64,000 nt of DNA from contig NC_088678.1 of assembly GCF_950023065.1 (NCBI RefSeq), positions 62,464,460 to 62,528,459 of the forward strand, given 5' to 3'. Source of the stretch: Planococcus citri. Lineage: Eukaryota; Arthropoda; Insecta; Hemiptera; Pseudococcidae. The notes beneath the pieces were generated by a model. That model was not told where the DNA came from. It ran no database searches and saw nothing but the letters and a program-made list of their open reading frames with translations. Positions 12,695 through 24,639 of the stretch are shown one piece after another; position 1 is the stretch's first letter; each line of letters opens with the position of its first letter. The translations under genes were made by a program, and so were the position numbers.

Positions 12695-12960
12695 TAGACA
12701 ATAGACAATAGACTTTATTTTATTGAAAGTGCTTACAACACAATAATTTTGGTTCTATAACAATTGCGTTTAATCACAATCGATTAATTCTAATTAATTC
12801 ATGTCGCCAGGCTGGTCACGACAATGCCAAATGACGTTATTGCCCTCATTCCCGTATAAGTAATACGTAAAGTGTCTACGACTTTCCGCGGTCTCGACCA
12901 GTTGTATGGTTGATGATCGCAGCTCAAAGTCAGGCGTGCTACTTCATAAGATATGTTATC
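12695..12960 (-). mobile_element. Possible 3' end of a non-LTR retrotransposon (minus strand)
   Basis: Read on the minus strand the segment ends in TCAATAAAATAAAGTCTATTGTCTATTGTCTAA after a balanced-composition stretch: a polyadenylation-like signal followed by a simple short tandem tail (TCTATTG)n, a pattern typical of LINE 3' ends. No reading frame is preserved, so the family is not identifiable. Confidence 0.35.
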
Positions 12961-13615
12961 GGAAAATTGAAAACTAAGAACAAAGTGTCGAGTTTAAAGC
13001 AGTAGAAATATGTAGCAGTGAAATGCTCTTTATAGTAAAATTTGTTCTGTTATAATTTTAATTAAGTTCATGTTTGCCGAAAAAAATTTATTGATCAATA
13101 GTTTTGTTGGCGATGTCGTTATCATGGATCGTTCAAGTGGTTCCATTTCAATAATCGGTTGGTAAGTACAAATACTAGGTACATTGTGACATATTGATGT
13201 GAATATACATGTAATTAATTGTACGAATAGGTACCTATTTGAAATACCATACCTATTTCTGTGAGTAGAAAATTTTTGTTGGCGTGAGAAAAAATATGCA
13301 GGAGACCAGTAAAATTTCAAGTTAGTACCGCGTTCCACCCTACATTTATGGGTAAAAGAATTTTCGCATTAAGTAAATTAATTTTGCTGTCAAATTTTGT
13401 GCTCGTACAATTTATTCTGAAAAATTAGATGCAATTGGCCTATATTCAAGAAATGCTTTAATCATCTTTGATCCTTAATAATTTTGGTAGTGTTGAAATC
13501 GGACTCCTTGTAAAATATTTCAGTTTTTAATTTCGATGAAATCGCCAGTAACTCGTATCACATGGATCTATTTTTACGAGCAAAAAATCTTTCTGCATAG
13601 ACATTTTAAAATTTC
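12940..13615. repeat. Left flanking copy of a repeat that brackets the giant foldback
   Basis: Contains block A (TTGGCGATG.CGTTA..ATGGATCGTT.AAGTG, CCATTTCAATAATCGGTTGG, 13064-13200) and block B (GATGCAATTGG, AATCGGACTCCTTGTAAAAT, 13430-13540). Both blocks recur in the same orientation but in swapped order after the foldback (19898-20440). Confidence 0.65.
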
Positions 13616-13620
13616 TAGGT

Positions 13621-16600
13621 TGGGTCATTCCATGCCAAATCGGTTGATTTTTGCACGAGGGGTCATTGATTTTTTTAAAAATCAGAACATGTTTAGAGGT
13701 CATCAAACGATGACGAATGACGCAAACCGGACAATTTTTCGTTTTTTTTTTGGCGGAGCTGCGAGGCTTCAAAGTTTTCCAAAATGGCCGAAAATGGAAA
13801 CTTTCAGTTGCAAACTGCTCCAGTTGTATGTGGAATAGAATTTTGATTTTTTTGTTTCAAATTGTAGTACTTTGAGAGGGTAATCGACGAATGATGTCAA
13901 AATCAGGGTTGCTACTTTCAAAAACCAAAAAAATCGAAATATAACCACGATGTCCGAGAGTGAAAATTCTGAAAAAATTCTCAGTTTTAGTCCTTTTTAT
14001 GTAGAATAACATATCAAACTAGACAGCTAAGCAAAGCTTAGCTGCAAAGTGTGCGTAGCTAGCTGCCTTTTCTACAGCTATAACCGTTATTACATCTAGG
14101 TAGTGCATAAGTGAATCAACCATGTCACAGTAATGAGAATTTTTGAAACTCTCACTGCTTCAAAATAATAATTGTTTTTCGGTGTTTTCATATTTTCCAA
14201 ATTACAATAGGTATTTCAGAATAATTTATAAGCTTGTATTGCATTGCTTCTAAATTAAGAAATTTCTAGTTGTTTTTCATAGTTTGCATTGTTTTAAAAT
14301 TTACAAAATTTCAAATCAATTTCCCGAATTCCCCATCGCTACAATTTCATAAAGTTTTCAATAAATTTTCAGAATTTTGCATTGCTGCTGAGTTAGGAAA
14401 TTTGCAATCAATTTTTAGAATTCACATTGCCTCTAAATAGTCAAATTTTGAATAATTTTTCAGAATTCTTATTGTCTTTAAATTAAAAAATTTCAAATTC
14501 AATTTTCAAGTTCATATTGTTCACAAATTGTAAAACGTTTACTCAATTTTTGGAATTTACATTGCCTCCAATTTTTCAGAATTCTCATCTTGTTCATAAA
14601 TATTACAATACTTATTTTATATAATTTTCAAGTTCACATTATCTGCAACTTACAGAACTTTTAATCAATTTTTGGAATTCTCAGCGTCTCTAAATACAAA
14701 TTTTCATACTATTTTTTTTAGAATTTCCATTGTCTTCAAATTTATAAATTTTCAAACCAACTTTCAGAACTTGCTTTTTATTCTAAATTAAGAATTAAAT
14801 CTTATAAAATATGTTAAGAATTTGAATTGCCTCTAAATTACACGAAAAAAATATGGGTAATTTTTACAAAAAAATTTAACTAAATACTGGTATTTAGCAC
14901 AATTAAGTACCAGATCCCATTTAATAATTTTTACTGTAATCATTTAGTAAAAATTATCATTTTAATAAATTTTGCTATAGGTACCAATAGTAAAAATCAT
15001 TTTGTTTTAATAATTTTTACTAAATCATGATAATAAAAATTTCATGTTTCAATTGTACAAAAATTAGTTTAATTACTCATTTTGAAGTAATTTTTAAATT
15101 ATAAGTAAAAAGTTAAAAATTATTCATGTCAAGGTAATTCTTACTATACTTATGGCTATAGGTAGACAGAAAATTAATGAAATGAATTTTTAGTTAGCAA
15201 ATGATATCATAATTCATAACTCAATTTCAGCATTATTTTTGCCCCATTATCATGTACTACGTAGGTAGTAAACTCCAAAGCATTTACCTATCCGATTTTC
15301 CCCCTAAATTTCCTATTCCTACCTACATGCCCTATCCACTCAGCCACCACTTCACTACGAGGGTTACGGCATTAAAATAATATATTTGTTTGGTAAACAC
15401 CCCACCAAGCCACTCCCACTTGAAATACACAGCTGGCAGACTGGGGGTGTAACAGGGTACAATGCAACGCAGCTGTTTATAAAATGATGAAAGGATAAGG
15501 CTGGGGGTATAGCAGGGTACAATGAGCGGCAGGTGGTTTACAAGTCCCCTTTCTCCTTTTTTAGGAATTTATGCATTAAAATAATGAACTAAAATTGCAA
15601 TTACTCAGCAATTACCCATCCGAATTGAATGAAAATAAATCTATACCCTCCGCCTTAATGATTCTCAAATGGTGTCCAATAGGTACAAAAAATGGTTGGA
15701 TAGCTTAAGAGAACATTCATTGCAATTGAAATTTCAATTTCTCAAAGCGAAACCAATAGTGTGCTACGCACACTAAAAATTGGACTGGCATTTTTTTTCA
15801 TTTTCGAGAAAAAAAATTTACAAGTTTGGCACTTATTTCAAAAATACCATCAGAAACCAAAAAAATGAAATTTTTTGCATTTTTGAGATATTTTACCAAC
15901 GTGTAAAAGAACATTTGAAAAAAATTTCTCTCCCTTGCAATTTTTCAACGAATTGACGAGAAATACTATTTTTCGTGCTACAAATTTTAAGAGTGAAACA
16001 TACTGAAAAAATTTCACCGCTACCTATTTTAAACAAAAGCAGAAACCTAAAAAATGAATACGTTTGCATTTTTGAAATATGTCACCATTGTCACCAATAT
16101 GTAGACGGACATGTAAAAAATCCCCCTCCCCAGCCCCTCCCCATAATTTGTCAGTGAATTTACGAGAAATATGTACCATTTTTCTGGCTATGATTTCGCA
16201 AGTGATACATATTAGAAAAATCTGTCCACCGTTTTAAACAAATGAAAAGAACACCATTTTCATAAAACTTTTTAGTATGGGTAAAACCGGGTTAAGTGGA
16301 ACGATTTTTACTTGATCGAAAATTGTGACTACCTGTTTCAACTTTAAGATCCCGTAAATATTTTGTTGTGTAGTACCATCCTTTGGCTACAAAATGACTC
16401 CTCATTTTTCAAAGGAGGAGTTGCGATAAGGCCATTTTTTGGCCTCAGCTATAAGTGTTATCGACTCAACCACTCTTAAAATGCTGTTATAAATGTCCCA
16501 AATACGAATTTGTGATTAGTTAACCCAAAATAACCATTTTCTGGGCTCCAGGGGTTCCCAAAGTTGTTAATGAAAATAGAATTTTAGGAACCACCGAGTA

Positions 16601-19600
16601 TTATTTTCAAAACCTTTTTTAGCGTAAAATATCTGTTTGAACCTGATAAACATTATGCCAGGAGATTTTTCTGTTTTTGACCCTCGAGGGCAGAAATTTG
16701 TGAGTGGTGGGGGGTTCATTTTTTTTTACAAGCGCCATATTGTTACATAAGTCCTCATATGTACAGACGCGTAATGTGCAACGTGTTCAATTTCATAGTC
16801 ACCTTTGTGGGAGGAAGGAGGCAAAACTCCACCGAGGGAGTCCAAATGAAAAACGACTGCAATTTTCGAGCTCATGTCAGCCCAAAATTTCATACCATTT
16901 TGATAGGTCATGTTGAAGTTTTCAAATCCATGTTCAAACATAGTCTTACAAGGGGAGGGGAGAGGGTGGAGATTAAATGAAAAACTTTGTAGCAAAAATA
17001 TTCCCAAGCAACGAATATGAGAATCATTCTGATTGCGTACACATAATAAATCCTCCGTATCGACGCGTAATGTGCAAAGATTGTTTAATATCATCGTTAT
17101 ATTCAGTTTAGGGGGCAAAACTCCACCGCGGGGGGTCAGAATTAAAAATGATTGCGATTTTTGAGTTCAGCGCGAAATTTTATACCATTTTGGTGGGTCG
17201 CATCAATATTATCGAATAGACAATGCATGATTTAATTCTGGGGGGTGGGGGAGTGGTAACAAGCCTATTAGTGCTCATAAAATTGCGTTGTGATCGTATT
17301 TTTTCGCCGTTTTTGCGCAGTTGGGCTTCAAATATCCCCGTCTAACAAACGTCCAAGAATCATTCGGTCCCCAGCCATATCCTGGACATAAGAGCCATTT
17401 TACCATCAAAAATGGTCAAAAATGCATAAAAATCGCATTCAAAGTGCCATAGAATGCAGTTGTGCAGGGTTTTACGGAAAAAAATTACATATTTGGCATC
17501 GGTGGAAGTCCCCCAACACAACCCCGTCGAGTTTTTTCGGTCCCGACCATGTCCCCAAAATCACCTTTTCGAGGGTCCATCCCCTCGTTGTGCGGGGTAA
17601 ACATTTCGAAATTGCGCTTCTCTGAATGGGGCAGGTAGTACCTTCATTTTGGCAGCGTATTTTTTTGGTCCCCGAAAAAAAATAACAAAATCAACTTCTA
17701 GAGCACTTTTTCGTGTATGGATTATAGTTTATAGTCTAAAAATCCAATTTTCCAATTTTTCGTGATTTCGATATTTTGGGAACCCCTGGAAAACTAGAAA
17801 CCTGTGATTTGCGCTAAATTTAATGTTTTGAGGTATATATTCAATAATCTATATGAAAAAGTTGAATTGAGCTCCTTGTATATTCGTAATTTTGAACCTT
17901 TTTTTTAGAGCCTCCCACTTTAGGCACCCCTAAAAAAGGCGTTTATGCATATTTTTTCAAATAAATTGCAGAATTTACATTTGAAACATACTGGCAAGTG
18001 CTCGATAATTTTTCATATGATTTTCCCTGTAACTGACAAAATTGGGATATTTTGGGTCAAATTCTGAGATTTAACTCTTCGAAAATAAGTTAAAATCACG
18101 TTTTCATGATTTAAACGAAGTAAAATTCTCAGAATTTGACCCAAAATAGCTGAATTTTGAATGTTATAGGGAAAATCATACGAAAAATTATTTCAAATGC
18201 AAATTATTCAATTTATTTCAAAAAATATGCATAAACGCCTTTTTTAGGTGTTCCTAAAGGGGGGGGGGGGGCTCTAAAAAAAGGTTTCAAAATTACAATT
18301 ATACAGAGAGCTTAATTGAAATTTTTCACTTAAATAATGGAATATATACCTCAAAACGTTACGTTTGGCGCAAATCGTAGGTTTCTAGTTTTCCGGGGGT
18401 TCCCAAAATATCGAAATTGCAAAAAATTGGAAAAATGGATTTTTGAGTACCAGCGAAAATTTTTATTGAGCTCAAAATTTGGTAGGATGGAGGTCCTTCA
18501 GATACTAATAAACTGTGAAAAGCTTTTTAGCGGGGTTCAAAGGGGCTGGATCAAAATAGTGGTTCCAAAATTTTCAAAAAAAATGAAACACCCCCCTCCC
18601 ATTTCTGCCTCCGGGGGTCGAAAGTTGGAAAATCACCTTACATAATGTTTATCAGGTTCAAACAGATATTCTACGCTAAAAAAGTTTTTGAAAATAATAC
18701 TTAGTGGTTCCTAAAATTATTTTTTTATTCGCAACTTTGAGTACCCCTGGAGCCCAAAAAATGGTCATTTTGGGTTAACTAACCACGGATTCGTATTTCG
18801 GACATTTATTACAACATTTTTAGAATGGTCGATTTGAAAACTAGGTAGGGCCAAAAAATGGCCTTATCGCAACTGAAAAACTTGGGCTCCATAATTTTCT
18901 TTCTCAATCAACATTTTTCGTTCCACTTGACCCGATGATGTGTTCAAGTGGAACAGACGGGCGGGTCAAGTGGAACGAAGAGTTTCCCATAAGAAATAGG
19001 TAATAGAAAATTAACGTATGTATAATTCTGAATTTTTAATACGTTCTTCGCCTCAATTAACGAGAGCTCTAATTTGATATTTTTACAAGCTTCCTACGGT
19101 GAAAAATAATCTAGACAGGCAGATCCGAAATTAGCATTTTGAGGCAATTTTTGAAATCACAACAGTGTTCATGTTAAGAAAAAACTATCGAACCGATATG
19201 AGTCCAATTTTGTACAGTGATGCAAATTAACGTGTTATTTCAATATATCGTGCCATTTTTCAAAAAAATCATTTTTGACCTCTTTTTTCTTCATTTGAAA
19301 ATTTCTTTCGCCCTTAAAACCACCTAAAAATTAAAATTTTTCGTTGTATCATAGAAAAGGGTCATTTACATCATAATTTCTATTACTGTGCAAAATCTCA
19401 AGTAAATCGGTTCATTTGGAGAGGATATAGCTTTGTCAACGGAAATTTCAGCATGAAAATAATTCATTGTTAATTCGTTGACAAATTGCAAGAGAGGAAC
19501 TTTTTTTTTCAAATGTTTGTCTACACATTGGTAAAATATCTCAAAAATGCAAAAATTTTCATTTTTTAGGTTTCTGATGAAGTTTTTGCAATAAGTGCCA

Positions 19601-19897
19601 AACTCGTAATTTTTTTTCTCTCGAAAATGAGAAAAAATATCAGTCCAATTTTTTGATATGTTATTCTTCATAAAAAGTACTAAAACTGAGAATTTTTTCA
19701 GAATTTTGACTCGTGGTTATATGTATTAAAATAATAAGTTTTTAAATTAATTTTTTAGGTTTTTGAAAGTAGCAACACTGATTTTGACACTATTCGTCGA
19801 TTTACTCTCTCAAAGTACTGCAATTTTTAAAAAAGTTCAAAATTCTATACGAAGACACCTCGTGCAAAAATCCGCCGATTTGGCATGGAATGACCCA
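13621..19897. mobile_element. Giant foldback element, 6.3 kb palindrome
   Basis: Terminal inverted repeats TGGGTCATTCCATGCCAAAT and its complement (ending 19897) with CTCGTGCAAAAATC just inside. The arms stay inverted along their length: for example GAGAGGGTAATCGACGAATG at 13874 against the complement near 19795, GGTTCAAACAG/CTGTTTGAACC at 18655/16632, and GCATAAACGCC at 18228 against its complement near 17940. The centre is near 18095. The left arm (4.5 kb) is longer than the right (1.8 kb): one difference is the insertion at 14019-15774, another the extra 1 kb at about 16700-17740. All open frames inside are short and mirrored; none resembles a transposase. Confidence 0.8.
14019..15774. mobile_element. 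1.76-kb insertion within the left arm of the giant foldback
   Basis: Both the opposite arm (about 19650) and a truncated third copy (about 21130) run straight through the point where this segment sits, so it is an insertion. It ends on the right with GCTACGCACACT, and AGTGTGCGTAGC occurs 30 bp inside its left edge, a possible 12-bp terminal inverted repeat. Inside are about ten degenerate 60-80-bp units (TTCAGAATTCACATTGCC-like, 14200-14850) and a TAATTTTTACT-rich stretch (14860-15130). No coding sequence. Confidence 0.6.
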
Positions 19898-20437
19898 GAT
19901 GCAATTGGTCTATTCATAAGAATGCTTTAATCATACCTATAATATTTAATCCTTGATTTTGGTGGTGTTAAAATCGGACTCCTTGTAAAATATTTTCGTT
20001 TTAAATTTCGATAAAAATCGTTAATACCTAACTAATTTGTATCACATGGATCTTTAAGGAGCACATTATTTCGTATGTTTCAGCAATCCAATCTTCTCAA
20101 TGATAAACTCACATGATACCTTACCTGATCGGAAGACTGAACATTAAGAACAAATTACCATTTTGGATTTCTAGAGCTGAGTCAAAATATTAATGAAAAT
20201 GATATGCTGTTCAATTAGATACATGTTCGCGGTTAAAAAATTAATTGATAAAAATTGCGTTGGCGATGGCGTTAATATTGATAGATCGTTTAAGTGATTC
20301 CATTTCAATAATCGGTTGGTAAGTATAGATGCATTGTGACATAGTTATTGATGTAGGTAAATACTTATAATTAATTGTACGAATAGGTACCTATATGCAA
20401 TAGTAGAAAATTTTCATTGGTGTGAGAAGTAATTATA
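19898..20437. repeat. Right flanking copy of the repeat that brackets the giant foldback
   Basis: Block B (19900-20010) followed by block A (20215-20340), same strand as the left copies but in the order B-A rather than A-B. This is what a tandem A-B-A-B-A array interrupted by the foldback would leave. Confidence 0.6.
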
Positions 20438-20930
20438 CAGGGTGTCTGGTGAGTGCGGATGTCAAAACTTCAAATTTGGTTTGGATGTAACCTCTGGTAC
20501 GACTTGAAAAAAAAAGTTATTTATGAACAAGTTGCCTATCTTTGAAATTTAAGGGGCAACCGAGCTTTGAAAAGAAAATCGCGAAAAACGTATTTTTGGC
20601 CTTGAGGGTGGGTAGCATTTTGGAAAATAAACAAATTTTGTCATTGTAAATTTTTGCCTACCTTTAAAATTGAAGGGGCTAGAAATATTTTAAAAGAAGA
20701 AATTGAGAAAAAACGTGTTTTTGACCTTGAGGATGGGTAGTATTTTGGAAAATGAACAAATTTTGTTATTATGAATTTTCTGCCTAAATTTAAAATTAAA
20801 GGGGCCAGGAATTATTTTGTTTCTATTAAAATATTTCTGATCCCTTCAATTTCAAAGTTAGGCTAAAATTCATAATGACAAAATTTGTTCATTTTCCAAA
20901 GTATGTAGTACCTACCCATTCCTAAGAATT
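20438..20930. mobile_element. Repeat element beginning CAGGGTGTCTGG
   Basis: Starts next to TA with CAGGGTGTCTGGTGAGTGCG. Inside, a unit of about 130 bp is repeated (CTTGAGG.TGGGTAG.ATTTTGGAAAAT.AACAAATTTTGT, at about 20610 and 20725) and then appears once inverted (about 20875). No matching right terminus was found, so the right end is uncertain. Confidence 0.5.
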
Positions 20931-20936
20931 TTGAAC

Positions 20937-21295
20937 TTTTTTTCAAATTACAGTAGGTACTTTACTTTGAGAGGGTAATCGACAAATGATGTCAAAATCA
21001 GTGTTGCCATTTTCAAAAACCTAAAAAAAATCTATTTAAAAACTTATAATTTAAATACGACCACGATGTCCACGAGTTAAAATTCTGAAAAAATTCTCAG
21101 TTTTAGTCGTTTTTATGTAGAATAACATAGATATCAAAAAATTGGACAGACTTTTTTTTTCATTTTCGAGAAAAAAAATTACGAGTTTGAGCACTTATTG
21201 CAAAAATACCATCAGAAAGTCAGAAACCTGAAAAATTAAAAATTTTTTGCATTTTTGAGATATTATGTGTAGACGAACATGCGAAAAAAATCCCC
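20937..21295. mobile_element. Truncated copy of the giant foldback's left arm
   Basis: Parallels 13850-14018 plus 15775-16100: GAGAGGGTAATCGAC, AATTCTGAAAAAATTCTCAG, TTGGACAGACTTTTTTTTTC and AATACCATCAGAAA occur in the same order without the 14019-15774 insertion. It shows the family is dispersed rather than unique. Confidence 0.7.
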
Positions 21296-22848
21296 GTTCG
21301 CTTTCTATACACTTGTACCTAAACGTTTTAATTATATATAAACAGCTAATAATTGTGTTCAAATTTTCAGTCAATCAGAACTGAAGAATTTCGCGAATGA
21401 TTGAGAATTGCAATATGTTCCTTATCAGCAGTTGATCTAAAAATCGGAGTTTTACGAACACAAACAAGAACTTGAGAACCAAAGAAGATCCAAAATGTGA
21501 GAAACGAAGGAAGAAAGAATTACCATTGATAGAAAAATGTTGTAGAACAGAACCTAGAACCAGGAATAAGTTTTTCAGAAATCGAGAAGATGGGAAGTAT
21601 ACATACAAAAGAACATTTTTCATAATTTTATTGTGTTCTCATTCTCGCTAAAATTCGACAAAATCACGTTTTTCTAATGAATATCTACTTACAACGATTT
21701 TTTAAATTAGATATTGCATTATTGGTTTTTTATGAGGTCATATAAATCTTACACAAAAGTTGAAATTTCTACCGTTTGCTAATTTTGAGTTTTAAAAACG
21801 TAAAACTTACCTACACTTTAAAAACAATGATTAAAACTATAGAAATCGCAAAAAAAATGTACCTACCCCTCCCCCCATTAACTGCAGAAATCATCACTCG
21901 GCCATTTGGAGTTCAAAAGCTCAAAAAATGCACGAATCAGCAAAACATCTTTTCATTTAAAAAAAACTATGTATGTTTTTTCACTTTCTTAAATTATAAA
22001 TTTTTGAGAGCTTTTGCCCTCGTTTTGCTCGGACCAATCTATGTAGGTTTATTTTTCGAATTTGGGGCAATGAGGCATACTCGTATTTCATACAACTATT
22101 GGAAAATATTGTCAAAATTTTAGGCATCACTTTCTGGCACGTGTCATTGATTTTAATGCTTTAATCCCTTTTTTTCCCCTTCATATTGATCAATTTTTCA
22201 GGAATTTTTGCATTTAAAATATTCAGAAAATTACTTCGTATTTCGACTTTCTGATACCTAATGATCTTGTTGTTTTACCATGCTTTCGGGGAAACCCTGG
22301 CTTACTATTATCACAAAAATAATGTAGAACTACTCGTAATTGTATAAAATTACTTACGTTTACCCGCGCAGGTAATTAACATAATTTATGCAAATGCTTT
22401 ATGCGCTCGAATTATTTATGAGATCAGAAAACATTATACATGAATGAGAAAGCATGTTGCCTACTTTAAGGTAAATGTGATCAGTACCGTTGTACCTATT
22501 TCAATAGATAGGTACAATTTAACATTATGGTGATTATTGTGTGACTTGAATAATTTCTGCTTTTTAAATTAAACCCTAAAACACCACTGCCCTCATACAT
22601 ACATTTCAAAATAATTTACACACCATACTTATTTTTTGTTTCTGCCAATATGCTCGTTGGCGCATGTTTTCTTGATCTTTTACCGACTTTTCGGAGAAAA
22701 GTGGAGTATTGTATTTGTTGCGATAGTGGAAGTTGGGTCGGGGAGTGACTTTTCTTTGCGTTTCGAGGGTCTGGGATCACGATAGGCTCATTCCCAAAAT
22801 TTCAGGTTTCCTTATATAAGGTTTATATATATATATACTGTCTTAGAG

Positions 22849-23266
22849 TACATTGCGAGATCCGACATATACACAGGCATTACGAGATCCACCCCAAAAA
22901 ATTTCGAAAAATGCTAAAAACTCAAATAATAACCCTACAACTTCGTTCGAACGCACGTTCCTGTGTGTAATCAGGGCCTTTCTATGCATTGCCGCCATCA
23001 ATTTCGCGATCCGCATAAACCGAGATCCACTAACGGCCCGAACGTGATTTGGGGGTGGATCTCGCAAGATGCGTCGTTTATCTATTTTCAAAAATTGTAT
23101 ATAAGTATATAAATAGTAGGTAAAACGAGATCCGGCTGAAAATGGGTGTACAGGGTCCCCCGGATCTCGCGAGTACCGTGGCATATGAAAGAACTTGCGA
23201 GATCCGGCAAAAGGATCTCAGGATCTCGCAATGCCCGATTTTATATAAAACGGATCTCGTAATGTA
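22849..23266. mobile_element. Small inverted-repeat element with iterated CGAGATCC word
   Basis: Termini TACATTGCGAGATCC and GGATCTCGTAATGTA are inverted copies. The word CGAGATCC/GGATCTCG occurs at least eight times within 418 bp on both strands. It sits immediately after a TATATATATATA tract (22827-22838). No coding sequence; the overlapping open frames follow the repeats. Confidence 0.7.
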
Positions 23267-23297
23267 TGGTTTTTACATGTATATCAATACCTACTTT

Positions 23298-23770
23298 TGT
23301 AACGTTATGGCACCATTTAGTTGAACGTTGTTGTGGCACCAGGTAGCAAGGGAAGAACACTTAGTGATTTACGCGAGCGTTTTTCTGGCAACGGCTTATT
23401 CATTAATAAAAACCAACTGGTGCCTCTATATTATATGAGTATAGAGTGATGATTAAGGGTATAAGCAACAGCGCCATGTAATCGAAACATTTTACAACAA
23501 ATTTTTACAAAAGAATACATCGAAAACCAATGAGACCTGAAAATGGTGCCACAACGTCTGTTGACTATATAATTTTTCCAATATTAAAAGGGACTTTTAA
23601 ATGTCGTTGTGGCACCATTACAAAAATTTGCCTAACGACCCCTGGCAGTGCCCTGATGACATTCCACACGATTTTAAATAAAATACGTTGTGGCACCACC
23701 AAATGGTGCCACAACGTAAATTTTGGTGCCTGAACGTGTGTAAAGTATATAAAATGGTGTCACAAGTACA
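23298..23770. mobile_element. Small inverted-repeat element with iterated TGGTGCCACAACG word
   Basis: Left end TGTAACGTTATGGCACCATTT, right end AAATGGTGTCACAAGTACA, imperfect inverted copies. The word GTTGTGGCACCA or its complement is found about seven times inside, twice back to back (23683-23717). A TATATATATATA tract follows at 23782. Non-coding. Confidence 0.7.
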
Positions 23771-23801
23771 TCAATTATGAGTATATATATATAAATATTC
23801 T

Positions 23802-24582
23802 AGGGGGTAAACTCGTAACTTTTTTCTAGATTAACCAGCAAACTCATAACGTTTTGACAAACTCGTAACCTTTTTAGGACGTGACTTTTCGATGAGGTGC
23901 CATATGAATCTACAAGGTGTGGGGAGTCTACTGGCAAAGTTTGAGCAGGGACGTGAGATTGCTGTTTATACAATTTCACTTTTGACTCAATTTTCAAATG
24001 AGTACATAGCCTAATTAACAGGTATGAGGATATGAGGAAAAGGTTTTTATTGCCAAGAATCATTTTTTATGTTTTTTACGTTCTTTTTGGTGATTTTGGT
24101 GGTTGAAGATGTCCTCTTTCACATGGCGTGGTCAAAAATCGTCTAAAATAACTTTTTGACTGCTGAATTTTAATTTTAAGTTGATTATACAGGTCCAAAT
24201 TTTCGTGTTTTTCAATCTAAACATTGATTTTATGGGAAAAGTATGCATCCTAGGAAAAAATGCCTTGAAGGAAATTGTAGAGAATTAAATTTCCTTTCTG
24301 CTCAGAGCTGGTTATTTTTCTGTAGGATGCTTTGTTAAAAAAGCATTTGCGAAAAACAGAGACGTATGAGACTTTTAAAAAAAAGCTTTTCTGAAAAATT
24401 GATGTTTTGGCAATGAAATACCTTTCCACAGGTGACCCAAAAATCAAGTTAACGAATATAACGCGGCCTAACATCGAGTACTATCAGGCCTATGGGGTGA
24501 CGCGTCGAGCGTATGCACAGCAACGAAGTTACAGAGGGGTCTTGAGATTGCTGTTTATACAAAACGTTATGAGTTTACCTGT
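23802..24582. mobile_element. Inverted-repeat element with iterated AAACTCGTAAC word
   Basis: Left terminus GGGTAAACTCGTAAC, right terminus GTTATGAGTTTACCTGTA. CAAACTCATAACG and CAAACTCGTAACC lie just inside the left end. TGAGATTGCTGTTTATAC is present near both ends in the same orientation (about 23956 and 24544). Flanked by TA tracts (23782 and 24601). Non-coding. Confidence 0.65.
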
Positions 24583-24639
24583 ATGCGGCTATGTATAGAG
24601 ATATATATATACAATTTTTTTTTTGAATTTTTGATTTAA

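Noticed and set aside
16704..17118. Overlapping frames on both strands within the giant foldback
   Set aside because: No family motifs; located in the left-arm extra segment and not conserved in the other arm.
22843..23184. 113-codon minus-strand frame rich in RDP words
   Set aside because: It reads the CGAGATCC repeats.
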